From contig NZ_JAUTDR010000001.1 of NCBI RefSeq assembly GCF_030649675.1, forward strand, positions 248,001-312,000: a stretch of DNA of 64,000 nt, in the 5' to 3' direction. Made by a program: the position numbers and the translations under genes. Origin of the DNA: Haliea sp. E1-2-M8. Its GTDB lineage: Bacteria > Pseudomonadota > Gammaproteobacteria > Pseudomonadales > Halieaceae. Of this stretch, positions 17,350-25,551 are shown in pieces; the first letter of the stretch is position 1; every line of letters starts with the position of its first letter. The notes under the pieces were generated by a model, which ran no database searches, was not told where the DNA came from, and saw only the letters and a list, made by a program, of their open reading frames with translations.

Positions 17350-18525
17350 TCATATCAGATGACCATAAGTCTGTATCTGACGACGAGCTTCGGCCCTGGG
17401 TACTTTCAGCCACGGGTAGGGCTTCGGTCGTCGTTTGCGTGCCCGTGGCTCAATACGTCCAGGCCGGTTCCCCACCGTGAGCTGGGCGATCAGACGAAAA
17501 CAACTCGGCCGATTCCGTCCGCAGCGCGGTTGTCGTCCACACGCTCCACAGCTGTACGGTATGTTTGAAGCTCAGCTCGCGGGGATGCAGGCCGGCGTGC
17601 TGCGCCGCCTGTGCCATCAGCAAGCGAATGACGTTATAGGCCAGCAAATACACACTCAGCTCCTTCTCCACCATGGGCGGCGTCAGGCAGCGCAATACCT
17701 CCATACCCAGGGTGGTCTTGATATTGCGGATATCCAGCTCCACATGCCAACGACAGGCATAAAGGTCGGAGAGCTCGCCCTTGGGCACCTGGCGTGCGCT
17801 GACCATAGTGGTCACCAGCACCCGGCCATCGACTTTGACTTCACGCACCGTCAACTCATCAGGAAAGCTCCGGTACTGCTCGGGCGTCATCCACTCGGGA
17901 CGCCGCCTCGGTTTTGTCCAGCGCACGACATGATCACGTTCGCCAAGCCGGCGACCGCGGCGAAAGTCCGTGATACGGGCGCCATGTTGCTCGAACAGCA
18001 CATCCACACCGGCCGCCTGCAGCAAGGCGATCATGAAATAGTTGCAATACAAGGCATCCGCCAGCAACACATCGCCCGCCGAGAAGGCGTCGAGCAGGCC
18101 TCGCATGAGGCTCAACTCGCAGTTGCCTTTGCCGGCAGGCGGCCCGATCGCAGCATCCAGCACCGCACCCGTGGCCAGACAGATGATGGCCACCAGTCGC
18201 GCCTGCGGAAAGCCCACGCCTGGCGCCTGTGTGCTCGGCTGCGGATAAGACGCCTGGTTCTCGGGCGTGTTGCTCGTTGTGCCGCCCAAGCATTGACGGC
18301 CTGCTGACAGGATCGATCGGCCGCCAGCACTTGCTTCATGAACATCGACAAGGCTACCGTCGGTGGATACAGTCTCTCGCGATGTTCTGGCAATTCATCC
18401 TCCACCAGCTTGAGCAATTCCGGTCCGGTCAGCATATTGAAGAAATCCACCGCCCCGGCTTCTCGCGTGCGTCGACGGATGAGGTTTCGATGTTGCTGTG
18501 ATTGCGAATGCGCATTACGATTCAT
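17350..18525 (-). pseudogene. IS4-family transposase with internal deletion and 1-bp frameshift
   Basis: The gene starts at ATG 18525 and reads through FFNMLTGPELLKLVED and PPTVALSMFMKQVL to CQQAVNAWAAQR near 18270. The family then continues in a different frame with TPENQASYPQPSTQAPGVG. About 70-80 residues normally found between these points, including the first catalytic region, are missing, so a deletion has joined them out of frame. The second block runs well to HTVQLWSVW and then shifts again near 17500, where TTTT stands for an expected TTT. The third frame restores LIAQLTVGNRPGRIEPRARK and ends at TGA 17352-17350. No functional protein can be made. Confidence 0.85.
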
Positions 18526-18640
18526 ATGGGCTGGCCTCCGGTATTGGCGGGGTGGTTGTCTGCAAACAACATCCTACCAATCCAGGCCAGCCTTCTCCTT
18601 TTATTTCAATCGTTTAACCTCGCGAATCCATGCTGTTGGG

Positions 18641-18659
18641 GCTTAACTAAGTGCCATTG
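18641..18659 (-). repeat. Right inverted repeat of the IS4-family element
   Basis: Complement of 17331-17349 with one mismatch. It lies 115 bp upstream of the transposase start. Confidence 0.8.
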
Positions 18660-18894
18660 TAATTAATCCGTATCTGCGCGATTGTGCCAATAGTCACCGA
18701 AAGCTTGATATCAAAAGGCGCCCCTAAGCCTTAGCAAGCGCAAGCACACCGACACCATTTCCGTTGCGCCTTTGGCTCTGCTACAAAGCTGGGTGTATTG
18801 GCAGCGGTAATGTCTGCTCTGGCCGAGAGACGAATTCAAGGTTATTAGATAAATGATGTCGGGACTGTATTTAGATCGAACACGTCACCGGGCA

Positions 18895-19168
18895 GTCAGA
18901 TACTGAGTTGGTCAGGGTGGCTTTGGTCCTCCGCAACGAGTGGGTGCCGTAATCTTCCGGCTGTAAACCAATTTGTGAGATCGAATTTTACGATTCGCGC
19001 ATACTGCCTGGTGCTCATGTGGTTGTTAGCGTGGATACGGCTTGGAAACAAATAGTCGTCGTATGCTAATTCCTTTGAGGCCACCCATTTCTCCAGAGAC
19101 TCTCGGGTTTGTGGGGTGATTTCGAATTTCACTGGCTGTAGCGTCTTCTGTTGAATCACCATCGCCAA
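18895..19168 (-). pseudogene. Tyrosine recombinase (phage-type integrase) relic
   Basis: The minus strand from 19168 reads MVIQQKTLQPVKFEIT, then DDYLFPSRIHANNHMSTRQYARIV, the middle of a XerC/phage integrase catalytic domain. The frame then drifts, but the next phase continues the family as GLQPEDYGTHSLRRTKATL, which contains the H-x-x-R box of the active site. The first catalytic Arg and everything N-terminal are absent, and the sequence stops matching after TKATL, before the catalytic Tyr. It is a frameshifted internal fragment. Confidence 0.75.
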
Positions 19169-19244
19169 CCCCGATGAATGAAGTGATTAGCAAATAGTTA
19201 ATGTTTCTTTCCTGTGTTTGTCTTGATCTGGACATGGTGCTAGC

Positions 19245-19310
19245 GTACGACTTGAAGTCAAGAGGTTTGAATGGATATCGCTGAAGCTGCCAAACGTTCG
19301 GCGAACTAAT
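19245..19310 (+). pseudogene. MerR-family regulator relic with operator-like dyad
   Basis: ATG 19271 begins MDIAEAAKRS, the typical first helix of a MerR-family activator, but a stop follows two codons later. Upstream, CTTGAAGTCAAG (about 19250-19261) is a dyad like those bound by MerR/SoxR proteins. I read this as the start of a MerR gene and its operator, cut off by rearrangement. The frame that continues to 19497 (FGELIDHINENIAAFLAQ and onward) is not recognisable. Confidence 0.35.
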
Positions 19311-19444
19311 AGACCATATCAATGAGAATATCGCAGCCTTCCTCGCGCAGATGGTCGAGGAAGAGCAAGACGCCGACCATAATGGCGCCATCAATGCCTG
19401 CATGAGGCGACTCGGCCGCACCGACTGCGGCCAGAGTCTGCACG

Positions 19445-21418
19445 TCAATACAGAACTTTCGAGAACGGCGCCAAGAATTGCAGGGGATCGATCTTGACCT
19501 TCGAGGCCTTGTGCTTAAGGAGGCTCCTGGCGTCCTTGCGCCGGGCCGCGAAAATGTCAGTTCCCGCGAACATCAGAAGCAGATTCTTGCGGTCGGACTG
19601 GAGCTTCTTCGCCCCGGTGACCAGCTCGTCGCCAGTCGTCGCGAAAGTGACGACGGGTTTCAAAAGCTCTTTCGCGCGGGAAGAGAGTGGGCCGAACCGA
19701 TCTGCATCCGGATGCTCCTCAGTAAGTAGGTTGATAGCATCGAGGAAACGGTACTGCCGCACCAGCTCAGCCGTGCGGTTAGCGTATTTCTCGACGGCCT
19801 CGCGCTCCCTGCCGCTGAGCAGGGCGACGACCTTCTTGAGCTCCTCGATACATTCGTAGTGACGGTTCCACAGCCGGATGTAGCGCTGGTGGACCTCGGG
19901 GTCCCAGAGTAACATCCGGTGCCGGTAGCGGTAGCACACAAGGTTCTTGTCCGAGATTTGCGTGCGGTCCTGCTGCATGATGCGGTTTTCGGACAGCGAC
20001 TTGGGATAGGAGACCACCTCGACCTCGCCGCACGGAACGACATCCTGGTAGACTTCGACGAAGCGAAAGCCACGCAGAACGCAGATCAGCCCGTCGGCAA
20101 AGGACTCCGCCTGCATCTCGAACAGGATGTCGTATTGGTAATCGGCGTAGGTGTAGGTCGACTTGAGCTGCTTGCCGCCGAACGCCTCGAGGTCGGTCCA
20201 GTCAGTCTGGACCGTGCGCACGGTGTCTTCTACCAGCGACCTGAACGACTGGCCACCCTGTTGAACGCGCATCCCCTCGTAGACCTTCGAGCGATATTCG
20301 CGGGCGACGCCTTCGGCGTTCACCTTGGCCAGTCTGCGTTCGAGCAGGTAGAACATCACCTCGACCGCGAAGCCGACGAGGAGGCTGCCGACGAAGCCCA
20401 GGCGCAGGGGCTCGGTGACGAGGTCGAGCGGGTCTGGGAAGGCCATGTTGACGCCATTGCCGAGCGCGCTGAGCGTGCGCCTGAGGCCGAGCCTGCCGCC
20501 TGAGAACCCGCCCGAATTGATCCGCGCCCTGGCGGTGGGCAGGTTGGCCTTTGGGGTCTTGGGCGGGGCGTCGAGTGTATGGGCCGTGGTCTTGCTACCG
20601 GTCGCTTTTGTGGACGTAGCCGCATCGTTGGCAGCCCCGGCACGCGTGCGCGCCCCGGGTAGACCGCCCGTTCCGCCTCCGGGCATGCCTTTGGACCGCT
20701 GCGACTTGGTCAGCCCGTTCCGCTGCGCGAAATCCTCGATCTTGTCGACGACCGAGGCACCGGGCGCGCTTTCCATGGGGAAGGCCGACCCTTCGGAGAA
20801 CAGCTTGCGGTATTCGTTGGTGTCCGCGCTGACTGGGGCCAGGCTGTCGCCGTTGAACGTGTTGAACGGGTTGCGTTCGCGGGGGGGCCAGTGGTCGATC
20901 TGCAGCGCGGTCCATTTGTTGTTGATACGGTTCTTGATCTGGGGTGCATTGCCCACCCGAATCGAGTCCTCGGTATAACGCACGACCCCGGCCTCGCGCG
21001 CCTTTTCCAGCATCTTCCGGAACGCGGGGTCGCGGTAGGCTTCGCGCCAGATCGGCTTGGATTCGTAGGCCTGCCCCAGGTCGTAGGCGCGGTCGAAGAT
21101 CCGCCGCGCGCGGTTCAGGTGAGCCTCGGGTACCTCGTCAGGATAGGCCCGGACGATCTCGAGCATTTCCTTCTCGAGTAGTTTGAGCTTGGGCAGCTGC
21201 CGGATCCTTGTCTTGCCGTAGAACCGCCGCGCCGCGTCCTTGACCGGCCCGGTGAGGTCCTTCAGGAACTCGTTCTGCGCGCGGATCCGGGCGCTCGGCT
21301 TGCCGAGATCCTTGATGAGCTTCTGCGGAAACGCGTCGGGCGGCCGGGCGTAACGGGGCGGCTTGCGCCGTGCCTTTTTCTTCCTTCCGCCGCTGCGGTT
21401 GCCGAACTTGCCACCCAT
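19445..21418 (-). CDS. Uncharacterised 657-residue protein with central membrane segment (island operon, gene 2)
   Basis: I do not recognise this family. The N-terminus is strongly basic (MGGKFGNRSGGRKKKARRKP). Residues 1-160 look helical. A segment near 160-204 contains NNKWTALQIDHWPPRERNPF followed by DSLAPVSADTNEYR, a compact IDH/N-rich pattern reminiscent of nuclease-like or toxin-like modules but unproven. An Ala/Thr/Lys/Pro linker covers about 240-300. One hydrophobic helix lies at 338-360 (LGFVGSLLVGFAVEVMFYLL). The C-terminal 290 residues are a mixed fold with no motif I know. It starts 18 bp after the stop of the 1289-residue gene on the same strand, so the two are probably co-transcribed. 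The frame is intact and GC-rich, unlike the AT-rich DNA to its left. Confidence 0.85.
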   Translation of the reverse strand: MGGKFGNRSGGRKKKARRKPPRYARPPDAFPQKLIKDLGKPSARIRAQNEFLKDLTGPVKDAARRFYGKTRIRQLPKLKLLEKEMLEIVRAYPDEVPEAHLNRARRIFDRAYDLGQAYESKPIWREAYRDPAFRKMLEKAREAGVVRYTEDSIRVGNAPQIKNRINNKWTALQIDHWPPRERNPFNTFNGDSLAPVSADTNEYRKLFSEGSAFPMESAPGASVVDKIEDFAQRNGLTKSQRSKGMPGGGTGGLPGARTRAGAANDAATSTKATGSKTTAHTLDAPPKTPKANLPTARARINSGGFSGGRLGLRRTLSALGNGVNMAFPDPLDLVTEPLRLGFVGSLLVGFAVEVMFYLLERRLAKVNAEGVAREYRSKVYEGMRVQQGGQSFRSLVEDTVRTVQTDWTDLEAFGGKQLKSTYTYADYQYDILFEMQAESFADGLICVLRGFRFVEVYQDVVPCGEVEVVSYPKSLSENRIMQQDRTQISDKNLVCYRYRHRMLLWDPEVHQRYIRLWNRHYECIEELKKVVALLSGREREAVEKYANRTAELVRQYRFLDAINLLTEEHPDADRFGPLSSRAKELLKPVVTFATTGDELVTGAKKLQSDRKNLLLMFAGTDIFAARRKDARSLLKHKASKVKIDPLQFLAPFSKVLY

Positions 21419-21436
21419 GTCAGGCCGCCAGGACGG

Positions 21437-24400
21437 TCACGGCCCGCCGCCGCCTTGCGGATCGCCAATCGCGAAATCAAGGTCGGGGTTGCCGGTGAAC
21501 TCGTAGCGGGCATCTGCCGCGGGGTCGTCGGTGCGGCCCGCCAGAAGCCGCTGCGCGTAGCGGATCTTCTCCATCCGCTTCAGGCGCAGATCCTCCTGTG
21601 CGTCGGCGGCGTCGAGCTGGCGGTGAAGGAGTTTGAAGTCCTCGAGGATGGGGCGCGATCCCGGCAGCGCCTCAATATACATGGCGTCCATCGGCACCAC
21701 GATTTCCTCGTCGTCGCGGAGGGGCGATTGCAGCAGCCTCTTGAGCTGCGCCCTGAGCCCGTCCTCCAGCGCCGCGAACTCCTTCGGATCGAGGTTCTCC
21801 TTCAGGCAGCAGACGTAGTCGAGGAAGTCGTCAAGGTTCATGTTGCCGAGGTCGTCGGGGTCGGTGATCCCGAAGCCGCCGGCGGCACGCTCGACGTAGG
21901 GTTCCATCATGAAGTCGGTGATCGCGTTGGCCTTCTGCATGGGGAAGATCATATAGTTCGCGCGGAACCCGATCAGGTCGTCGATGTCGGCGACCTGGTA
22001 CAGTGGCACGGTCTCGACCACCTGATCGCCGACGGGCTGCGCGACGGTTGGCGGCTCGATCTCTGGCCAGACCTCGAAATCATGGATCGAGGTGCGCAGG
22101 TGTGCGACGTTGGCCAGGGCCCCCGACAAAGCGCTTCGACGGATGCGGTAGGACCGGCTGGTGGCCTGAGAACGGTGCAGGACCGGCACCGGCACGTCTT
22201 TCAGCCGCAACCAGCGCTGCTGGAACGGCTCGTGCATCCAGATCGCCTGCATGTAGTGCGTGATGAAGCTCTTGATGTGGTTGCGCAACTCGTACACCCG
22301 GACGGTCATGGCCAGATGCGCCCCGAGCCGGTCGGCGAAGTCCTCGGTCGCGCGGGCGAGGCTGACGTTCATCTGGGCAAGCTGCGCCTCGAGGTCGCGC
22401 AGCTTGTTCATCTCGCGCTGGTATGCGTCCTGTGCGGCAGCCTCGCGCACGCGGGCTGCCTCGGGGGGCTCGCCCTCGCCGCCGATGAACCGGTCGACGA
22501 GGTTGCCAACGATGCCGACCGAAGTCAGCTTGCGCGCGAAGCCGAACAGCTCGCCGCTGCGGGTCTTGCGCTGCGCGGCGCGGGCCGAACGCTCCATCGA
22601 ACGTTGCAGCGCGGCGTACCGGGATTCGGTCAAGCCGCGGGATTCGGTGATGTCCTCCCTCAATTCCTCGACCAGGCGGCGCTGCTGTTCCAGCGACTTG
22701 CGCGCTTCCTCGAGCGCGAACTGGTCGGCCACGCTGTTCTCGGCCACGTAGTCGAGTGGTGGGCGCAGTGCGTCGTCCAGAAGTACGCGGTTCAGGATCC
22801 AGCGGTGCGTGATTAGCCAATCCTCGTCGATCTCGGAAGGCCGAGGCATTTCCTGGGCGACCAGCACGACCGAGGACATGCGGTGCAGGCGTTCCTCGAC
22901 CCGGTAGCGGCGCTGAAGCTCGTAAAACAGGTAGGTGACGGTCAGCTCGTCGTTGGGATTCGAGATCTCACCGGATTCCTCGTAGGTGTCCTCAAAGGAT
23001 TCTTCGGTCTCGAGCTCGACCTTGGTTTCGTTGCGGTATTCGCGCGCGGCCTTCATCACCGCCTCGTGCATCCGCTTTTTAGTCTCGGCTGACTTGTTGG
23101 AGGCGTCTTGGCTGAGGGTCGAGCTGGTACCGCCTGACCAGACGCCGACGGTAAACGACCCATTGGCCGAGGCGTTGAAGTTGGTCTTGTCCATCGCGTC
23201 CTGGACGATCTCCGCCTCGGCGCGGGTGGTCGAGTTGGTCTCGCTTTTCATCGCCTCAAGGTTGGTCTCGATCTCCTTCCGGGCGCGGCGGCGCTTGCGC
23301 ACGGTCTTTTTGGAATACTTGCGCACCTCCTTGGGGGCCAGGGGTATGCTCTTGATCAACTCGCCCACCTGGTAGGCGGTCGGTGTCCAGCGCTGGCGGT
23401 AGGTCAGCATCAGGCCGAAATTGACGCTGCGCTGGCGGCGGTTTGCGGCGAAGTACTTGGCCGGGTAGGCTGAGTTCAGCCGCCCGCGCAGCTGGTTCAA
23501 GATGTCGCTGTTCGGCAGGATCGACTTTCCGGCCGCCTGCCGTTCGAGTTCCTTACGCGCAGCAGCGACGATGCGCGCGGCCTGGTCGCGCAGTTCGTCC
23601 ACCCGCGTCATCACGTATTCCTTGGTTCGGTTGAACGTGTCGAGGTCGCCGCTGGTGAGTCCGTCGTCGAACACGTTGCCTTGCAACTTGCGCTGGAACA
23701 GAAACTCGAAGCGGGTCTCGATCTCGTCGGCGATGTCCGACAGCTCGGACTGCTGCGATGCGGACAACGCGTCCCATTCGCGCTGGTCGATCTCGGCATG
23801 GCGCTGAACCTCGACGTCAACCGGCGTGGAGACCTGCGACCACAGGGATATGCCGTTGCGCAAGATTAGCGAATCGAGGAAGCGCGTTGAGGACCCTCCG
23901 CCCTCGACGAAACGTTCGTAAATCGCTTCCGCATCGGCGATCAGTGCGTCGTCGAGCGCCTCTTGCCAGACCGGGGAAAATGCGATTTGCAGGTCGTAGA
24001 AATCGAAGAAGGCCGGCACGTCGGCGGGGCCCGGCGGTAGAGTCAGGCTCGGGAAGCTATCGGCCGCCGCAATTCCCTCCTCGTCGAGGCGCGAACCCGG
24101 CGCGGGCAGCGGCGACTGGCCGGGATCGAGTATCGAGCGTTCGTCGAGGACCGCGGCGATGTAGGTCGGCAGCACGTCCTTCAGCTCGTCGACGGTGACG
24201 TTCCGCCCGGTGCGGCCGGCGGTATCCGCGGGCCGCCGGTCCTCGATCGGAAGGGGACCGCCGTTGTCATCGTCGATGTGGTTGCCGTCCTCGTTCTGCC
24301 CGTCGTTATCCCCCTCGTTCCATGGTTCGTCGTCGAAGCAGATCTCGCGGCGCCGGTCGCGGCAGAAGCGGTTCAGCGCGTCGATCCGGTTGACGATCTG

Positions 24401-25306
24401 GCCGTCGGCCTCGGGATTGGCGCCCGAGCCGTCCTCGCCGGCGAGGACCACGCGCAGGTCTTCTTCCCTGACTGTTATGGTGTCGTCATTGTCGCCAGCA
24501 TCACCCACGTCGTCGCCGCCCCGGCGAGTCGCCCCGGCGCGCGCCTCAAGCGCGAGGAGTTGCTGCGACGTCAGCGAGATGCGGCCCTTGAGCGTCATCC
24601 GGTCCGCGAGCGGCAGATCAACCGAGAGGTCGGTGGCGAGGCGGTCGGCGATCGCGAACTCGCTGGCCTGACGGACCGAAGCTCCCTGCTCAACGAAGAG
24701 TGGGTCGCGGGCGACGCCCTTGTTGTCTCGTTCGACCAGAGACATCCGGGCCTCGAGCTCAAGCGCGACCGTCTTCCTGAACTCGTCGCGGCGCTGATCG
24801 CTGAGCGCGAGGCGTTCGGCCGCGATATTCCTGCGCGCGGCCCTGCGTGCCATGCGCGCGGTCTGGTCGGCGAGGATCGCCTCGGGGCCGGGCTGCACGG
24901 GCGGCGGGGTCGCCGGGTTGTTGGCATCGGCGAAGTCCGCGGGCAGGCAGACGATGAATTCCTCTGTCTCTCCCGCGCAGAAGCGGATGTCGCCGGCCTG
25001 GTAGATAAATTCCATTGTCCCGGCGTCGTCGCAGCATGAGGACACGGCGAGCCAAAGGTTGGCCCTCCGTGAGTTCCACGAAATCGGAAAGCGCGAGGGC
25101 GGACCGGTCAGTGCGTATTCGATTGAAAACTCGCCAGATGCGAGGCTGCGGGTTGAGCCGAGTCGCAACAACTGGTGGTCGCTCAAGGCATCGCGTCGGC
25201 CGAGCGGGAGTGCCGAGGTGAATCCCCGATCTACGTGAAAGGCTTCGACGAGCAAGCCCGAGATCGGGCGCCCGGCGGCGGTGACTTGACCTAGAACGAT
25301 CGGCAT
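21437..25306 (-). CDS. Uncharacterised 1289-residue multidomain protein (island operon, gene 1)
   Basis: Start ATG 25306 has GGAG 7 bases upstream; a TTG two codons earlier is less likely. Residues 1-125 look like a beta-sandwich of the carboxypeptidase-regulatory/transthyretin kind (IVLGQVTAAGRPISGLLVEAF). A helical stretch (145-260) follows, then an acidic linker (about 265-350) with Asp/Asn/Gly runs reminiscent of calcium-binding spacers. A large helical region carries a basic patch (KKTVRKRRRARKE, about 666-678). A Gly/Ser segment (715-740) leads to a conserved-looking stretch NPNDELTVTYLFYELQRRYRV (783-803). Coiled coils at about 863-908 and 950-990 precede a C-terminal domain ending in GGGGP. 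I see no signal peptide or catalytic motif. Architecture suggests a structural or toxin-like surface protein, which is inference. Confidence 0.85.
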   Translation of the reverse strand: MPIVLGQVTAAGRPISGLLVEAFHVDRGFTSALPLGRRDALSDHQLLRLGSTRSLASGEFSIEYALTGPPSRFPISWNSRRANLWLAVSSCCDDAGTMEFIYQAGDIRFCAGETEEFIVCLPADFADANNPATPPPVQPGPEAILADQTARMARRAARRNIAAERLALSDQRRDEFRKTVALELEARMSLVERDNKGVARDPLFVEQGASVRQASEFAIADRLATDLSVDLPLADRMTLKGRISLTSQQLLALEARAGATRRGGDDVGDAGDNDDTITVREEDLRVVLAGEDGSGANPEADGQIVNRIDALNRFCRDRRREICFDDEPWNEGDNDGQNEDGNHIDDDNGGPLPIEDRRPADTAGRTGRNVTVDELKDVLPTYIAAVLDERSILDPGQSPLPAPGSRLDEEGIAAADSFPSLTLPPGPADVPAFFDFYDLQIAFSPVWQEALDDALIADAEAIYERFVEGGGSSTRFLDSLILRNGISLWSQVSTPVDVEVQRHAEIDQREWDALSASQQSELSDIADEIETRFEFLFQRKLQGNVFDDGLTSGDLDTFNRTKEYVMTRVDELRDQAARIVAAARKELERQAAGKSILPNSDILNQLRGRLNSAYPAKYFAANRRQRSVNFGLMLTYRQRWTPTAYQVGELIKSIPLAPKEVRKYSKKTVRKRRRARKEIETNLEAMKSETNSTTRAEAEIVQDAMDKTNFNASANGSFTVGVWSGGTSSTLSQDASNKSAETKKRMHEAVMKAAREYRNETKVELETEESFEDTYEESGEISNPNDELTVTYLFYELQRRYRVEERLHRMSSVVLVAQEMPRPSEIDEDWLITHRWILNRVLLDDALRPPLDYVAENSVADQFALEEARKSLEQQRRLVEELREDITESRGLTESRYAALQRSMERSARAAQRKTRSGELFGFARKLTSVGIVGNLVDRFIGGEGEPPEAARVREAAAQDAYQREMNKLRDLEAQLAQMNVSLARATEDFADRLGAHLAMTVRVYELRNHIKSFITHYMQAIWMHEPFQQRWLRLKDVPVPVLHRSQATSRSYRIRRSALSGALANVAHLRTSIHDFEVWPEIEPPTVAQPVGDQVVETVPLYQVADIDDLIGFRANYMIFPMQKANAITDFMMEPYVERAAGGFGITDPDDLGNMNLDDFLDYVCCLKENLDPKEFAALEDGLRAQLKRLLQSPLRDDEEIVVPMDAMYIEALPGSRPILEDFKLLHRQLDAADAQEDLRLKRMEKIRYAQRLLAGRTDDPAADARYEFTGNPDLDFAIGDPQGGGGP

Positions 25307-25551
25307 CCTCAAACTCCGCTTTGTGGTCTACGGGCGGTCTTCGGAATATGCGGTGCTGAACGATAATTTCAGACTAGCAGATTCCGCCCTTGATGCAAAT
25401 CCACCCATTGGGCGTCAGCCAGGAGCGCGCAATTTCCGCGCTGCAACTGCAAAGGTGGCATACGTTTGACTGTGTGCCATTATTAGAATGTCCATCACGA
25501 GCGAATTTACTTTCGCGTGTACATGAGTGCGCGGTGCAGGGAAAACGTTAA
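25307..25551. other. Divergent intergenic region between the island operon and the EAL gene
   Basis: About 245 bp without a gene. It must hold the promoters for the two-gene operon (leftward) and the EAL-domain gene (rightward). A small hairpin GCGAA-TTTACT-TTCGC lies at 25501-25516. I cannot assign -35/-10 boxes with confidence. Confidence 0.45.

Larger units (their letters stand above)
17325..18663. mobile_element. IS4-family insertion sequence, defective
   Basis: The element is bounded by 19-bp inverted repeats CAAYGGCACTTAGTTAAGC at 17331-17349 and (complement) 18641-18659, with one mismatch. The 10-mer TAATCCGTAT lies 6 bp outside the left repeat (17315-17324) and 4 bp outside the right one (18664-18673), and is probably the target duplication. 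The single gene inside, on the minus strand, is broken twice. The ends are therefore intact while the transposase is dead. Confidence 0.75.

Noticed and set aside
19285-19497. Open plus-strand stretch (FGELIDHINENIAAFLAQ)
   Set aside because: No start codon with a ribosome binding site, overlaps the end of the 657-residue gene, and no family recognised. It may be a relic, but support is too weak.
21455-22816. 453-codon open frame opposite the 1289-residue gene
   Set aside because: No ribosome binding site, low-complexity composition typical of antisense frames; the minus-strand frame is longer and continuous with the rest of the gene.
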